From positions 25,807,249 through 25,871,248 of the forward strand of contig OZ038423.1 of assembly GCA_964036155.1 (NCBI GenBank): a stretch of 64,000 bases of DNA, written 5' to 3'. How positions within the stretch are numbered: the first letter of the stretch is position 1; every line of letters begins with the position of its first letter. The translations under genes and the position numbers were made by a program. This document shows, piece after piece, positions 10,466-20,630 of the stretch. The notes below the pieces were generated by a model, which was not told where the DNA came from, made no database searches, and saw only the letters and a list, made by a program, of their open reading frames with translations. The stretch comes from Diploscapter coronatus (taxonomy: Eukaryota > Nematoda > Chromadorea > Rhabditida > Rhabditidae).

Positions 10466-13400
10466 ATGACCATGCAGGAGGTCATAAGTACCTTGAAAGG
10501 CGTAATTGTAAGCGCGACAGAATCATTAAAGATTGAGATTCAAAGAGCGGATGAACGCTATAAGGCAGGATTTAAGATTGACATAGATGCATCGGCTTTG
10601 AGGAAAATTGAGGAAGAAAGAGAATCAATTAAACGTACTAGTGAAATGTTGAAACAAAGTGTTAATTACTTGAGAAAAGAAATTGATAAAGGTATGATTA
10701 TTTTGGATAAGATGCAGGAAGGGAAAATATCGACAAAGTCATGGATGGAGTATATAGATAAAGCGGAAAAGGAATATTTGAACTTATATGAAAAGACATT
10801 TCAAATTATGAAGAGACTTTGGAATAGAGAGCGTGATTTAAATGAGGCTCTAGGTAGAGTGAATAAAGATGCGGAAATTCCACCAAGAATAGATTTTACT
10901 TTGAATGAGACGGTAGACGTGAATAAACTGATGGGCGTAACAGATACACCGGCAAGGGAGGTTATTTCTGATAAAGAACAGGAGATAATGACAAATATTC
11001 TTGCTAAAAATAAGATGATTAATGTTCCCAGGTTTAGTGGAAAAATGATTGATTGGCTACCATTTTGGGAATCGTATAAACAGTACATACACCAAACGAA
11101 TCTTTCGAACTTGGTAAAATTCAACGCGTTGAGAGACTGCTTGGAAGGAAAGGCGGCAGCTTTAATAAAGAGATACCCTCAGGACGGGTCATGTTATGAA
11201 GAAGCTATAGACAGATTGTTGTCGATCTATAACAATAGCGACAATCAAACTAGAAATTTGTATGACAAACTTAAAGGGATAAAAAGGGCCAGAGAATCGT
11301 TAAATGAGATTAGAAGAACCTTTAACGAAGTAGCGGTAATATTGAACCAGTTGAAGAGACTAGGAAATGATGTGAATACCCCAGGATATTTGATTGAGGC
11401 AAGGTTTAAATTTCCGAAATCTGTTTTGGAGGAACTTGCCAAAGAAGAGAGAGCGAACTATGAGGGTAGAATTACGAAAATGGATGACTTGTTGAACGAA
11501 ATCGAAAACCATATTCTGATACAGGAATCCATAGAGGATGAGGAAACTCAAGAAGTAGAACGAACATACCAAGCGAGAGAAGCCAGAAATATAGATTGCG
11601 GACTATGTGGCAAAATGGGCCATAGAGCTAGAGAGTGTTTCACAATTAAGGCACCTAATGAAAGGTTGCGAGAAGCGAAGAGAAATAATTTATGCTTCCA
11701 ATGTCTGACGAAAGGTCATGAAGCGACAGCATGTAGAGGAATGAGATGTGCCAAATGTGGCGGGAGTCACCACATCAGTTTGTGTATGAGAGATAACCAA
11801 TTCAAGCCACAAATAAGGGCAGATAACTTCAGAGGAAGGTCGAGACCTAGAAATGGGTCAAATGAGAGATTCATGAATAGAGGAAGATTTAACTCTAGAG
11901 AGAGAGGAAACTTCAAGTCGAATAATAGGTATCAAGGAAGACCTAGAAGTAATTCGAATGAGAATAATCGAAATAGAAGTCAATATAATGACAAAAGTCG
12001 AGAAACTATTAACCCCAGAATGAAGAAAGTGAGATTCATGAAAAATAATATGACAGTAGCTGAAAATCAAAACAGGTTGATTTGTGGAGAATTTAAGATT
12101 TTGAAGAAACCCACGGATGTGGATGAGAGGAAAGTAGCAGTGATGTTCGATACAGGTGCGGACCATACATATATTGAGAAGAAATTAGCTAAGAATTTGA
12201 AATTGAGAGTATTGGAAGAGAATATAAAAATGAGAATAATGTCATTCGGTGGAGAAGCTAAGGAGACGATATGTGATCGAGTGGAATTGTACTTAGTAGT
12301 AAACAAAAAGATATGCTATAAAGTTAAGGCGTATACGAAAGAGAGAATTACACAACCTAGTAAATATCCGAAAATGAATGAAGAGGATAAAGATTATTTA
12401 TATGAGATGAATATGAAGGTAGGAAAAAATGAAAACCATATCGAAAATCCAAAAATATTGATTGGACTAGATAACTATTTTGACTTGATTGATGATGAAT
12501 ATACGATAAGAAGATTACCGTCAGGGCTAAAAGCAATTAAAACTAAGTTAGAAGAGAAATGGATAGTGTTTGGGAAATCTAATGATAGGTATGGAAATAT
12601 TTTTGTCGCTAAATCAGATGAAGAAATGATGAATAAAATGGTAGAATTGGATGGGTTGGGTATAAATGAAAAAGAAGAAACTGATGAGGATTTGATTGAG
12701 AGATTTAAGAGAGAAGTACAAATTTCGAAAGAAGGAGCCATTACGGTTGGTTGGCCGTGGAAATCAGGAAAAATGGAACAATTGGGGGATAATAGAACCC
12801 TTGCTTATTCAAGATTTTGTCAATTTATAAACTCTCCAAAGACGGAGAAGGTCATAGACGAAGTCGAAAGACAATTTAGAGAACAAGAAGAAAGTGGAAT
12901 TATTGAGGAAATTGGTGAAGATAATACAGAAAATCCAAAATATCATATACCATACCAAGTAGTTATGAATATGGGATCGAATACAACTAAAGTGAGAGTT
13001 GTTTTCGATGCATCCTCACATTTACGGAATGAATTGTCATTGAATGCGTGCCTTTATCAAGGACCATCATTATTACCAGATTTGTTGGGAATATTATTAA
13101 GGGTGAGAGTCGCGAAAAATATTATGAATGCAGATGTTGCTAAAGCTTTCCATCAGATATCTTTGAGAGAAGAAGATCAAGATACTACGAGATTTTACTG
13201 GGTCAGGAATGTGAAGGAACCAGCAGTGGGACAGAATATTAGAGTCATGAAGTTCAAACGTTTACCTTTTGGAGTATCAAGTTCTCCATTTTTGCTTAAT
13301 TGTTCCATAAAACACTATGTAGAACAATCTAATTGTAGCCAATGGTTAAAGGAAGCGATAAAGAGTAATTTATATGTGGACAACCTTTATATTAAATTTG

Positions 13401-16400
13401 ATGATGTAGGAGAAATTGAGGAGAAATATAGAGAAACTAAAGAATTGTTTAATTGTATGAAAATGAATTTGAGAGAATATATGTCGAATTGCAGTGAGAT
13501 TAAAGAAATAGTTAAAGAGAAAGATTTATCCCAATCTACTAAACAGAAAATTTTAGGATATCAATGGGCACCAGATAGAGATACATTATCTATAAAATTA
13601 CCGAATAGAATGAATAAGGAGAAATTAACGAGACGAGATGTCATAAGCTTTATATCAGGTATTTATGATCCGTTAGGAATCATTTCACCAATTATGAATG
13701 AAAGCAAACTTTTGTTACCAGAGTTATTCAAGAATAATTCAGGATGGGATAACGAACTATCGGAGCAAACAATCAAGAAGTTCAGAGTATTCGAAGCAAA
13801 GATATTAAATGAAAGGTACGAATTTCCAAGATTTATTTTACCAATCGATAGCAAAACATTTGAGTTAATTATTTTTTCGGATGCAAGCGATTCATTATAC
13901 GCAGCAGTAGGATACATTAGATCAATTACTAATGATAATAAGAGAATGACATCGCTGTTGTTTAGCAAACAAAGGTTAGCCCCTAGGAAGAAGACTTTGA
14001 CTATTCCAAGACTTGAGTTGATGGGAGTTTGGATAGCGGTAAAGATCTGTAAGCTTATATTAGAAAATATAGATATAAGTATAAGTAATACATATATCTT
14101 GAGTGACTCAAGAGTCGTTTTGGCATGGCTTACAAGTCTAGAGAAACAATCAGTTTTCATACAAAATCGGATTGAGTTAATATGGAAAACAGTGAGAGAG
14201 CTTCAAGATAAGGGTAATAAGATAACTTTTGCACATGTAAGAACGGATGTTAATCCAGCAGACTTACAAACTAAGAAAATTTATACTTTTAAAGAATTAA
14301 AGCAAACTGATTGGTTTGAAGGACCATTGTTTTTGAAAGAGGAGGAAAGTAAATGGCCTATAGAAGAGAAATTTATGATTAAGAAAGGGATAAATGAAGT
14401 GAGTTTAGAGTCGATTGTTAATGTGGCTAAAATAAATATATCGGAAAGAAATATGGGAGTTTGTGACTTATATTTTAGTAATGATTGGGAACGAATAAAG
14501 TTCAGAACAAGAGCTATGTTGATGTTTATAAAAGTGAAAATAGCTGATAAGTTGAAAGCAGGCAAATTAATCGAAACGATGCATAGAGCATTACCTGAGA
14601 TTTTTCTATTTGAGGAAGAAAATAATAAGAAAAAGGAGAGAAAACTGACACCAGAAGAAATTTATATTATTAGAAAACATCAAGAACTTTTTAATATTAG
14701 ATCCGATCCCAAGAATGGAATAAGAACAGATAGTGATAATTTAGTTTATAAGAGACTGCGCCTAGGTAACGCATCGATAGGTAATAAGATTAGTAGCTAT
14801 ATTTTGAATCCAAAGTCAAGATTAGCACAGATTATAATAACGGATTTACATTGGTCTCACCATCATGCTGGGTTGAGAACATTAATGGGAATAATTTCCC
14901 AGAGATATTATGGAGTTGGATGGAATCGTGCTGTAAGAAGTGCATTGAGAAAGTGTGTGGTGTGCACAAAAGTTCTTGGTAGACCGTTTAGACTACCAGA
15001 AACACCAGACTTACCAGAACGGCGAGTCAGCAGACCAAAACATGCTTTCCAAGACACAGCAGCAGATTTCTTTGGTCCATTGTATATCATTATGGAAGAT
15101 AATAGAATACAGAAAGTTCATGTTGTTTTATTTACGTGTTTAGCGAGTAGAATGATTCACTTGGAACCGATGTATAGTTTAACTACATCAGAATTTATAT
15201 TAAGTTTGAGGAGATTTATAGCAGACTTCGGAACACCAGAAACAATTACCACAGACAATGGAACTCAATTTCACATGACAGAGAGAATATTGAGAGAAAA
15301 AGCTACAATACAGAAAGCATTGAACAAAACATTGGCATCAAACAAGATTAAATGGTATTTTAATATACCGTCAAGTCCATGGCAAGGAGGAGCATTTGAA
15401 AGATTAGTTGGAATAGCGAAGAAGGCATTGAAGGCAGCATTAGGAAAAGAAAGAATCTCGAGAACAATTTTTGAAACAATCCTTAAAGAGTGTAGAACGA
15501 TAATAAATATGCGACCTTTAGTTTATTTTGAAGATGAACAAGAAGGTGCATTTACTATCAGACCAATAGATCTTAATAGACCAGAATTTGGAACTATGGA
15601 ATTAGATGGAGGAGAATACACAGAATTTGAGGATGTTTTACAGAAATATCGAGATGTCAAAGCTTATGTTCAAAGGTTTTGGAACGTTTGGGAAAATCAT
15701 TATTTACCAAGAAATTGTGTTAGATTGAGAATAGTACCTAAAGCTGTTAGTGAAAAGATTCAACCAGTAGAAGGAGAGCTAGTATTGGTCAAAACTGAGA
15801 ATGAGCCGAGAAACAAATTTCGTCTTGGAAAGATAGAGAAATTGATAGAAAGTCGAGATGGACAGATAAGAACTGCTGAGGTTAGAGTTACGAACCCAGA
15901 CAGTAGGAAAAGAATCCCGGGATCTATGGTTCTGAAGAGAACAGTTAACAATTTGATACCATTGAATATTGGTTCTAAAAAGACACAAATAATAAATGAA
16001 GATAAGAAAGCAAAGAAAAGAGAAGAAGAAAGAACAGCACAAGAAGTAGATATGGTGAAGGATAAGTTACTAAATAAGGTAGAGAAAAATCAACCTAAAT
16101 ATCAAACGAGATCAGTAACTAGAAGAGAACAGAGCAGAATGAATTGTGCTAGAACTTCATCAATTATTAGACCAATTTTAACTAAGGGTAGAAATTGGCT
16201 GTACTATCTGATGTTAATTGTTATAATGGGATGTTTGATAACCGAGAGTAAGGCCCAACCTAAAAATGATAGTAATAGAGCGGTGAATAATATGAGTACA
16301 GGTCTAGCAACAAGTGTAGTAGTACCTGTAACGGATTATGTGGATGATAATAAGAATGAAACATTCGTAGGAGAAGATGAACCAAAAATAAGCACTACAA

Positions 16401-19309
16401 AGAAACCTGTAGTGACTACTACAAAGAAACCAGGAACGACTACTACAAAGAGACCAGAAGTGAGCACTACGAAGAAACCTGAGGTCACTACAACAAAGAA
16501 GGACGAAGAGAATGAAAATGAAAATAAGAATAGGAGGAGACCAGGAGTAGAAGAAGATGAAAATAGAAATGAGGATGAAAATCAAATACGAGGAGAGTGG
16601 AATAAATTGGAAGAACTCAGAAGGAAAGTAGAAGAAGACCGGAAAAAGGTAGAAAATGAACGGAAAAAACTTGAACAAGATAGGGAAAAGTTAGAGAGTG
16701 ATAGAACAGTTATTAAAGAAGAAGAAGATAAGTTTATTGCAGAAGATGAGATTGAACAAGAAGATGAAGAGACAGATACGAAAGTTGCAGTGGAAGAAAC
16801 GGAACTAGAAATAGATGAGGAATATGAAAAAGAACGTGAACGAGAGAAAATAAGAAAACGAGATGAGAGAAATAACGCCACGATAGCGCCAAGGAAAAAG
16901 TATAAAGATCATCAAAAGGAGATTGAAGATCACAATATACATGAGGTTAAATTAGAAACGGAAATGACATGCTCGACTAATGGAGTTTTATTAAAAGATA
17001 TAGGATATGTGGTAAACACTACATACGCCGTTTGTAGCGATGGTTACTGTGTAGAACCTATAGATGCGACAGATCAGCTAGAAGTAGATTTCCCATCGGA
17101 TATCACGATGCATAAACATAAAGTTATTTGGAGAAAAATGGAGAAAAGATCGAAGAAATATAAATTAATAGAGATAGAGTGTCCAGCAAAAGAGTTTTGC
17201 GTCGCTATAAGATGTAAGATGTGTATTGAAACTCTACTTAATCCACAATGTCATCCGTTAATGTTCGTTTGTACAACTATTGTCTTACTATTAGTAATAA
17301 TGATACCTATTTTGATTAAACGTTACTGGAGATCAATAAGAATGGTAGTAAGGTGTGTAAACCATTCGGAACTCATGAGAGGTTTGAGATTCAGTAGTTA
17401 TGTAATTGCAGGAGGAGTAGTCTATGTAATTGCAGGAATTAGAGATTTACTATGTTGGTGTAGACGAGAGAGACGAGTCAGGAAAACAAAAAGAAGAGAA
17501 AAGAGAGATGGAAAAGAAGCTCTTGAGCTGATGGATCGTAGTCTATACGGTAGGAGGACGAATAGTAAGAAATCAATAATTAAAAAGATTGACAATAGGA
17601 GGAAGGATATTGAAAAGATGACAAGGAGAGCATCAACTGGATCGTTGATATCCAGGGAGGATGATATAGGATTGCAAAGATTACCATCGGCAAGTTCTGT
17701 AAATTCTCTGAGTAGTAGAAAATTAGTTCGGTTCGAAGAAGATATATCAAGATCGAGGGAAAGTAGTCCATTATCACGATGGAAACCAAATAGAATTGGA
17801 TCAATGATATTGATCATGTGTCTGATAGGACAAGCATTAGCATGCGATAAAGTTATTCCAATATCACACAATGAGGATGTTTGTGAAAATAACAATTGTA
17901 AAATGAAAACGACAGAAGATATTTTTACATCACCATTGCAGAAGGAAATATGCATAGTAGTTGGAGCGAAAGATAGGATAATTGCTAAGATACACATAGA
18001 AATTGAATACTCATATAAGAGATGTGAAAAAGGACCTATAATGTATACGTACAATACTACATCCGAAGTAGCGTATACTAAAGCATGTTACAGAAATGGA
18101 AAATGTAAAGCAGGACGTTGTGAGAATATCAATAAAGATACGAAGATGGATGAGTTCGGATCATTAAATGATTTACCAGGATGGACGTATTGTGCAACGT
18201 CAGACGGAGGATGGTGGAATGGTTGTTGGAATTGGAAAGATGCATGTCTATTTTATAGAACAGCAGTAAGAAAGAATAATGAGAAGAGATTCTATTTGTA
18301 TGAATGCGATAGTTGGACAAATGAATTAGCTCTAAGTGTAACAGTTGATGCAGGACCAGGAAAAAAGAAAGAGGCAGTAAAGACGAAATATTTACTGAAA
18401 GAAGGAGAATCGGATATGTTGTTTGATGGAGAGTATTCGAAAATAGGAAGAATAGAAGTAGTATCTGTGGAAGAAGGGTCAGGAATAAGAGCAATGAGGA
18501 GTAAATTTATTCAGAACGATCATAGAATTGGAACAGTGATTAGAGAAACAGAGTTGAAGATACCATTAATCTGTGATGACAGAAATAATTGTACATACAA
18601 GGATGTATGTGATTGTAAAATTGGAGTAAGTGAACCTACATGTCAATGCGAGAACTTTGATTATTTTAAGATGACAGAAAACGGACTGCCGATCATTAAA
18701 CATCACTATCAATTGTTAAAAACAGATGACAATACACCAGCGATTAAGTACTATCATCCTCGCACACACTTACAGATAGAATTAGAAAGGATTTATGATA
18801 TATCAGCTAAGTTTAATAATGTAACGTGTGAAATAAGTGATTATACACCAGTAAAAGGTTGTTATAATTGTGAGCGTACAGCGAATTTTAATGTTACATG
18901 TAAGAGTAAAGTAAAAGCACCAGCACTCTTAACATGCAATAATCGACAATTTTTAGAGAGATTGACCTGTTCACCAGAAGGATATGTAAATGAGATTAGA
19001 AAACCATTCAATGCATCTAGAGTAAATGAAGTATGTACGATAATATGTGCCAAGAAGAAAAAAGTCATCGATTTAAAGGGAGAATTAAATTATGTTATTC
19101 CCGCATCCTTACGAGGAATTATATCGGATACTAGAAGCTATGCGGATACTCCACTAGATACAAAAATAACGTGGCCAGATTGGATTATTCATATGAAATA
19201 TTTAGTTGATTCCTGTGTAGATATCATAGGAATTACAGTTATTATTTTAGTGTTATCATGGATAACATTAAAATATATTATTCCATATGTTGTAAATCTC
19301 GTACGTTAA
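10466..19309 (+). CDS. Gag-Pol-Env polyprotein of the BEL/Pao-type element
   Basis: One 2947-residue frame with no stop or frameshift. The Gag N-terminus is coiled and charged. Three zinc knuckles start near residue 378 (CGLCGKMGHRAREC, CFQCLTKGHEATAC, CAKCGGSHHISLC). Protease DTGAD is at 562. Reverse transcriptase has D890 in ADVAKAFHQ, then LPFGVSS and YVDN at 970-973 (the last Asp of the usual YVDD is Asn). RNase H and an HHCC integrase follow, with the DDE triad at D1534, D1597, E1645. After Pol comes a membrane-protein region: a signal-like segment 1911-1930, Thr/Lys-Pro repeats, a charged coiled coil (about 2045-2100), a Cys-rich domain from C2169, a TM at about 2263-2288, and a second signal-like segment 2447-2459. 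Next is a Cys-rich ectodomain with a phlebovirus G2-type fusion region at 2572-2600, and a TM near 2919-2944. Fusion of all genes in one frame implies proteolysis or splicing. Confidence 0.93.
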   Translation: MTMQEVISTLKGVIVSATESLKIEIQRADERYKAGFKIDIDASALRKIEEERESIKRTSEMLKQSVNYLRKEIDKGMIILDKMQEGKISTKSWMEYIDKAEKEYLNLYEKTFQIMKRLWNRERDLNEALGRVNKDAEIPPRIDFTLNETVDVNKLMGVTDTPAREVISDKEQEIMTNILAKNKMINVPRFSGKMIDWLPFWESYKQYIHQTNLSNLVKFNALRDCLEGKAAALIKRYPQDGSCYEEAIDRLLSIYNNSDNQTRNLYDKLKGIKRARESLNEIRRTFNEVAVILNQLKRLGNDVNTPGYLIEARFKFPKSVLEELAKEERANYEGRITKMDDLLNEIENHILIQESIEDEETQEVERTYQAREARNIDCGLCGKMGHRARECFTIKAPNERLREAKRNNLCFQCLTKGHEATACRGMRCAKCGGSHHISLCMRDNQFKPQIRADNFRGRSRPRNGSNERFMNRGRFNSRERGNFKSNNRYQGRPRSNSNENNRNRSQYNDKSRETINPRMKKVRFMKNNMTVAENQNRLICGEFKILKKPTDVDERKVAVMFDTGADHTYIEKKLAKNLKLRVLEENIKMRIMSFGGEAKETICDRVELYLVVNKKICYKVKAYTKERITQPSKYPKMNEEDKDYLYEMNMKVGKNENHIENPKILIGLDNYFDLIDDEYTIRRLPSGLKAIKTKLEEKWIVFGKSNDRYGNIFVAKSDEEMMNKMVELDGLGINEKEETDEDLIERFKREVQISKEGAITVGWPWKSGKMEQLGDNRTLAYSRFCQFINSPKTEKVIDEVERQFREQEESGIIEEIGEDNTENPKYHIPYQVVMNMGSNTTKVRVVFDASSHLRNELSLNACLYQGPSLLPDLLGILLRVRVAKNIMNADVAKAFHQISLREEDQDTTRFYWVRNVKEPAVGQNIRVMKFKRLPFGVSSSPFLLNCSIKHYVEQSNCSQWLKEAIKSNLYVDNLYIKFDDVGEIEEKYRETKELFNCMKMNLREYMSNCSEIKEIVKEKDLSQSTKQKILGYQWAPDRDTLSIKLPNRMNKEKLTRRDVISFISGIYDPLGIISPIMNESKLLLPELFKNNSGWDNELSEQTIKKFRVFEAKILNERYEFPRFILPIDSKTFELIIFSDASDSLYAAVGYIRSITNDNKRMTSLLFSKQRLAPRKKTLTIPRLELMGVWIAVKICKLILENIDISISNTYILSDSRVVLAWLTSLEKQSVFIQNRIELIWKTVRELQDKGNKITFAHVRTDVNPADLQTKKIYTFKELKQTDWFEGPLFLKEEESKWPIEEKFMIKKGINEVSLESIVNVAKINISERNMGVCDLYFSNDWERIKFRTRAMLMFIKVKIADKLKAGKLIETMHRALPEIFLFEEENNKKKERKLTPEEIYIIRKHQELFNIRSDPKNGIRTDSDNLVYKRLRLGNASIGNKISSYILNPKSRLAQIIITDLHWSHHHAGLRTLMGIISQRYYGVGWNRAVRSALRKCVVCTKVLGRPFRLPETPDLPERRVSRPKHAFQDTAADFFGPLYIIMEDNRIQKVHVVLFTCLASRMIHLEPMYSLTTSEFILSLRRFIADFGTPETITTDNGTQFHMTERILREKATIQKALNKTLASNKIKWYFNIPSSPWQGGAFERLVGIAKKALKAALGKERISRTIFETILKECRTIINMRPLVYFEDEQEGAFTIRPIDLNRPEFGTMELDGGEYTEFEDVLQKYRDVKAYVQRFWNVWENHYLPRNCVRLRIVPKAVSEKIQPVEGELVLVKTENEPRNKFRLGKIEKLIESRDGQIRTAEVRVTNPDSRKRIPGSMVLKRTVNNLIPLNIGSKKTQIINEDKKAKKREEERTAQEVDMVKDKLLNKVEKNQPKYQTRSVTRREQSRMNCARTSSIIRPILTKGRNWLYYLMLIVIMGCLITESKAQPKNDSNRAVNNMSTGLATSVVVPVTDYVDDNKNETFVGEDEPKISTTKKPVVTTTKKPGTTTTKRPEVSTTKKPEVTTTKKDEENENENKNRRRPGVEEDENRNEDENQIRGEWNKLEELRRKVEEDRKKVENERKKLEQDREKLESDRTVIKEEEDKFIAEDEIEQEDEETDTKVAVEETELEIDEEYEKEREREKIRKRDERNNATIAPRKKYKDHQKEIEDHNIHEVKLETEMTCSTNGVLLKDIGYVVNTTYAVCSDGYCVEPIDATDQLEVDFPSDITMHKHKVIWRKMEKRSKKYKLIEIECPAKEFCVAIRCKMCIETLLNPQCHPLMFVCTTIVLLLVIMIPILIKRYWRSIRMVVRCVNHSELMRGLRFSSYVIAGGVVYVIAGIRDLLCWCRRERRVRKTKRREKRDGKEALELMDRSLYGRRTNSKKSIIKKIDNRRKDIEKMTRRASTGSLISREDDIGLQRLPSASSVNSLSSRKLVRFEEDISRSRESSPLSRWKPNRIGSMILIMCLIGQALACDKVIPISHNEDVCENNNCKMKTTEDIFTSPLQKEICIVVGAKDRIIAKIHIEIEYSYKRCEKGPIMYTYNTTSEVAYTKACYRNGKCKAGRCENINKDTKMDEFGSLNDLPGWTYCATSDGGWWNGCWNWKDACLFYRTAVRKNNEKRFYLYECDSWTNELALSVTVDAGPGKKKEAVKTKYLLKEGESDMLFDGEYSKIGRIEVVSVEEGSGIRAMRSKFIQNDHRIGTVIRETELKIPLICDDRNNCTYKDVCDCKIGVSEPTCQCENFDYFKMTENGLPIIKHHYQLLKTDDNTPAIKYYHPRTHLQIELERIYDISAKFNNVTCEISDYTPVKGCYNCERTANFNVTCKSKVKAPALLTCNNRQFLERLTCSPEGYVNEIRKPFNASRVNEVCTIICAKKKKVIDLKGELNYVIPASLRGIISDTRSYADTPLDTKITWPDWIIHMKYLVDSCVDIIGITVIILVLSWITLKYIIPYVVNLVR

Positions 19310-19459
19310 ATCGTGGATAGTAATTCGTGATAGCAATAGTAGATAGAAAGTAGTAATGTACATAAATTAGATTATCTGAACTTAATTGTAATTAATTGCT
19401 ATTTGTGTTAATTGATATTAGTATTCTTCGATATTGAAATCATCGATATTGAGAAAGAA

Positions 19460-20024
19460 ATGACCTCGAGTGATGAAGAATTGAAAAGAATGAAGAAGAT
19501 GCTAGATGACAAAGCTCAAGAAGATGCCGTACGGTAAAAAGATTAGATTGAAATATAAGTAAAAAGGATGAGTATTAAGATTGATTTTCTTACATGAAAG
19601 AATTGCTAACGAGAAGAAGACAAGAGCAATTGAGAGAAGAAAAGAAGAGCGAGAAAGACTGAGCAGATGTTTTCTCTGCGGAGGAAATGGACACTGGGCA
19701 GAGAATTGTACGGAACCAATGGAACTAGAGAAGAAAATGGAAAAAATCAGACAAGCAAAAGCTTGTGAATTATGTTTAAGGTTCAGGGCAAATCACAAAA
19801 GTGAGAGATGCCCAATACTGAAACCTCCCGAAAAGAGACCTAGAAACATACGTTACGTAAATTACTGTGAAATTATTTGTACCAAAAAGGGTTGTGAATG
19901 GAAAACAAGTGCTTGGCATAATAAAAATTTATGTCGGGAGATAGTGAGGAAGAAACAACTTGAACCCAATTTTGACATCGAAGCGGAATACCAGAAGGTG
20001 ATACAAGAGAATGTTCAAAAATAA
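19460..20024 (+). CDS. Accessory zinc-knuckle protein of the retroelement (spliced)
   Basis: Exon 1 (19460-19533) starts MTSSDEELKRMKKML and ends at a GTAAAA donor. A 67-bp intron (19534-19600, ending GAAAG) joins in phase to exon 2 (19601-20024), giving RIANEKKTRAIERR and then three zinc-finger-like modules: CFLCGGNGHWAENC, CELCLRFRANHKSERC and CTKKGC...HNKNLC. The product is 165 residues, basic, with a charged N-terminus. The knuckle order mirrors the Gag nucleocapsid of the same element, so it may be a duplicated Gag-like nucleic-acid-binding protein. It starts 150 bp after the polyprotein stop and must be made from a spliced or separate mRNA. Without splicing, an alternative start at 19581 gives 147 residues. 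Confidence 0.75.
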
Positions 20025-20147
20025 CCTAAATAATTATCTGATTATCATGGGTTTTCGCTGGGAAGTTAAGTAGATTAATGGTTGAGTTTAGTAAATGGTA
20101 ATGGAAAATTGAAATAATAAGGAATGAATAAAAATTTTTAAGATGAA

Positions 20148-20630
20148 TTAATAGAAGACATGAACAGTTTTTGCGAAGCTACGATACTTGTGGCGAACGT
20201 AATAGAGGAAAAGAAAGAAAGCTGAGGAAATAATTAGAAACAGGAAAATAGCCTGTAGAATAGACCAGGAAGATAATTCGACAACAATGCTTTGAGGCAA
20301 AGTTACAGGATAAGGAGTAACTGGCAAAGCAGAGTTCACGGGAATAGGAGTAGTGCTAGAAGACGGTTCAAGAAGACTGTCTATTGTCTGATTGAAACTG
20401 AGCAGGACGTGATGAGGTAGCTCAGAAAGTGAAGAGAAACACCAACGTGGTTCTCGATAGCTAAAAGAATGTAAAGATATGAGAAAAATATAGGGAGAAA
20501 AGTACCGATCTAATTTAATACATAGATGAGTACAGTTAGGGCAATTACGCCTGACGATCCAACGAGGAATATCTAGTTCAGAAGTGATTAGAATAATGAG
20601 TAGTGAAAAAATGGAAAAGGCGAATAGCAT
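20148..20630 (-). CDS. Antisense small membrane protein inside the retroelement
   Basis: On the strand opposite Gag-Pol, ATG 20630 starts a signal-peptide-like MLFAFSIFSLLIILIT. An ectodomain follows with CPNCTHLC, then a Ser/Thr/Pro-rich stalk (SSSTTPIPVNSALPVTPYP), then a strong C-terminal membrane segment near ILQAIFLFLIISSAFFLFLY and a short basic tail ending HVFY with TAA at 20148-20150. A 45-bp sequence (20505 to 20461) has GTACTT and a pyrimidine tract with TTTTAG; removing it keeps the frame (145 residues; 160 if retained). A signal peptide, stalk, TM and intron together are unlikely by chance. Length and topology suit a type I surface or viroporin-like accessory protein, but there is no recognised family. 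Confidence 0.6.
   Translation of the reverse strand: MLFAFSIFSLLIILITSELDIPRWIVRRNCPNCTHLCIKLDRYFSPYIFLISLHSFSYREPRWCFSSLSELPHHVLLSFNQTIDSLLEPSSSTTPIPVNSALPVTPYPVTLPQSIVVELSSWSILQAIFLFLIISSAFFLFLYYVRHKYRSFAKTVHVFY

Noticed and set aside
10066..10536. 156-codon and two shorter frames over the leader repeats
   Set aside because: They exist because the 37-bp repeat lacks stops in any frame; they overlap the polyprotein start and have no independent start context.
17422..18054. 210-codon minus frame inside the envelope region
   Set aside because: Antisense shadow of a purine-rich coding strand (Leu/Ile/Ser-rich), with no splice sites or domain, unlike the frame at 20148-20630.
19581..20024. Accessory zinc-knuckle frame as an unspliced gene starting at 19581
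   Set aside because: The upstream 74-bp exon joins in phase and gives a better charged N-terminus; the unspliced start is kept only as an alternative.
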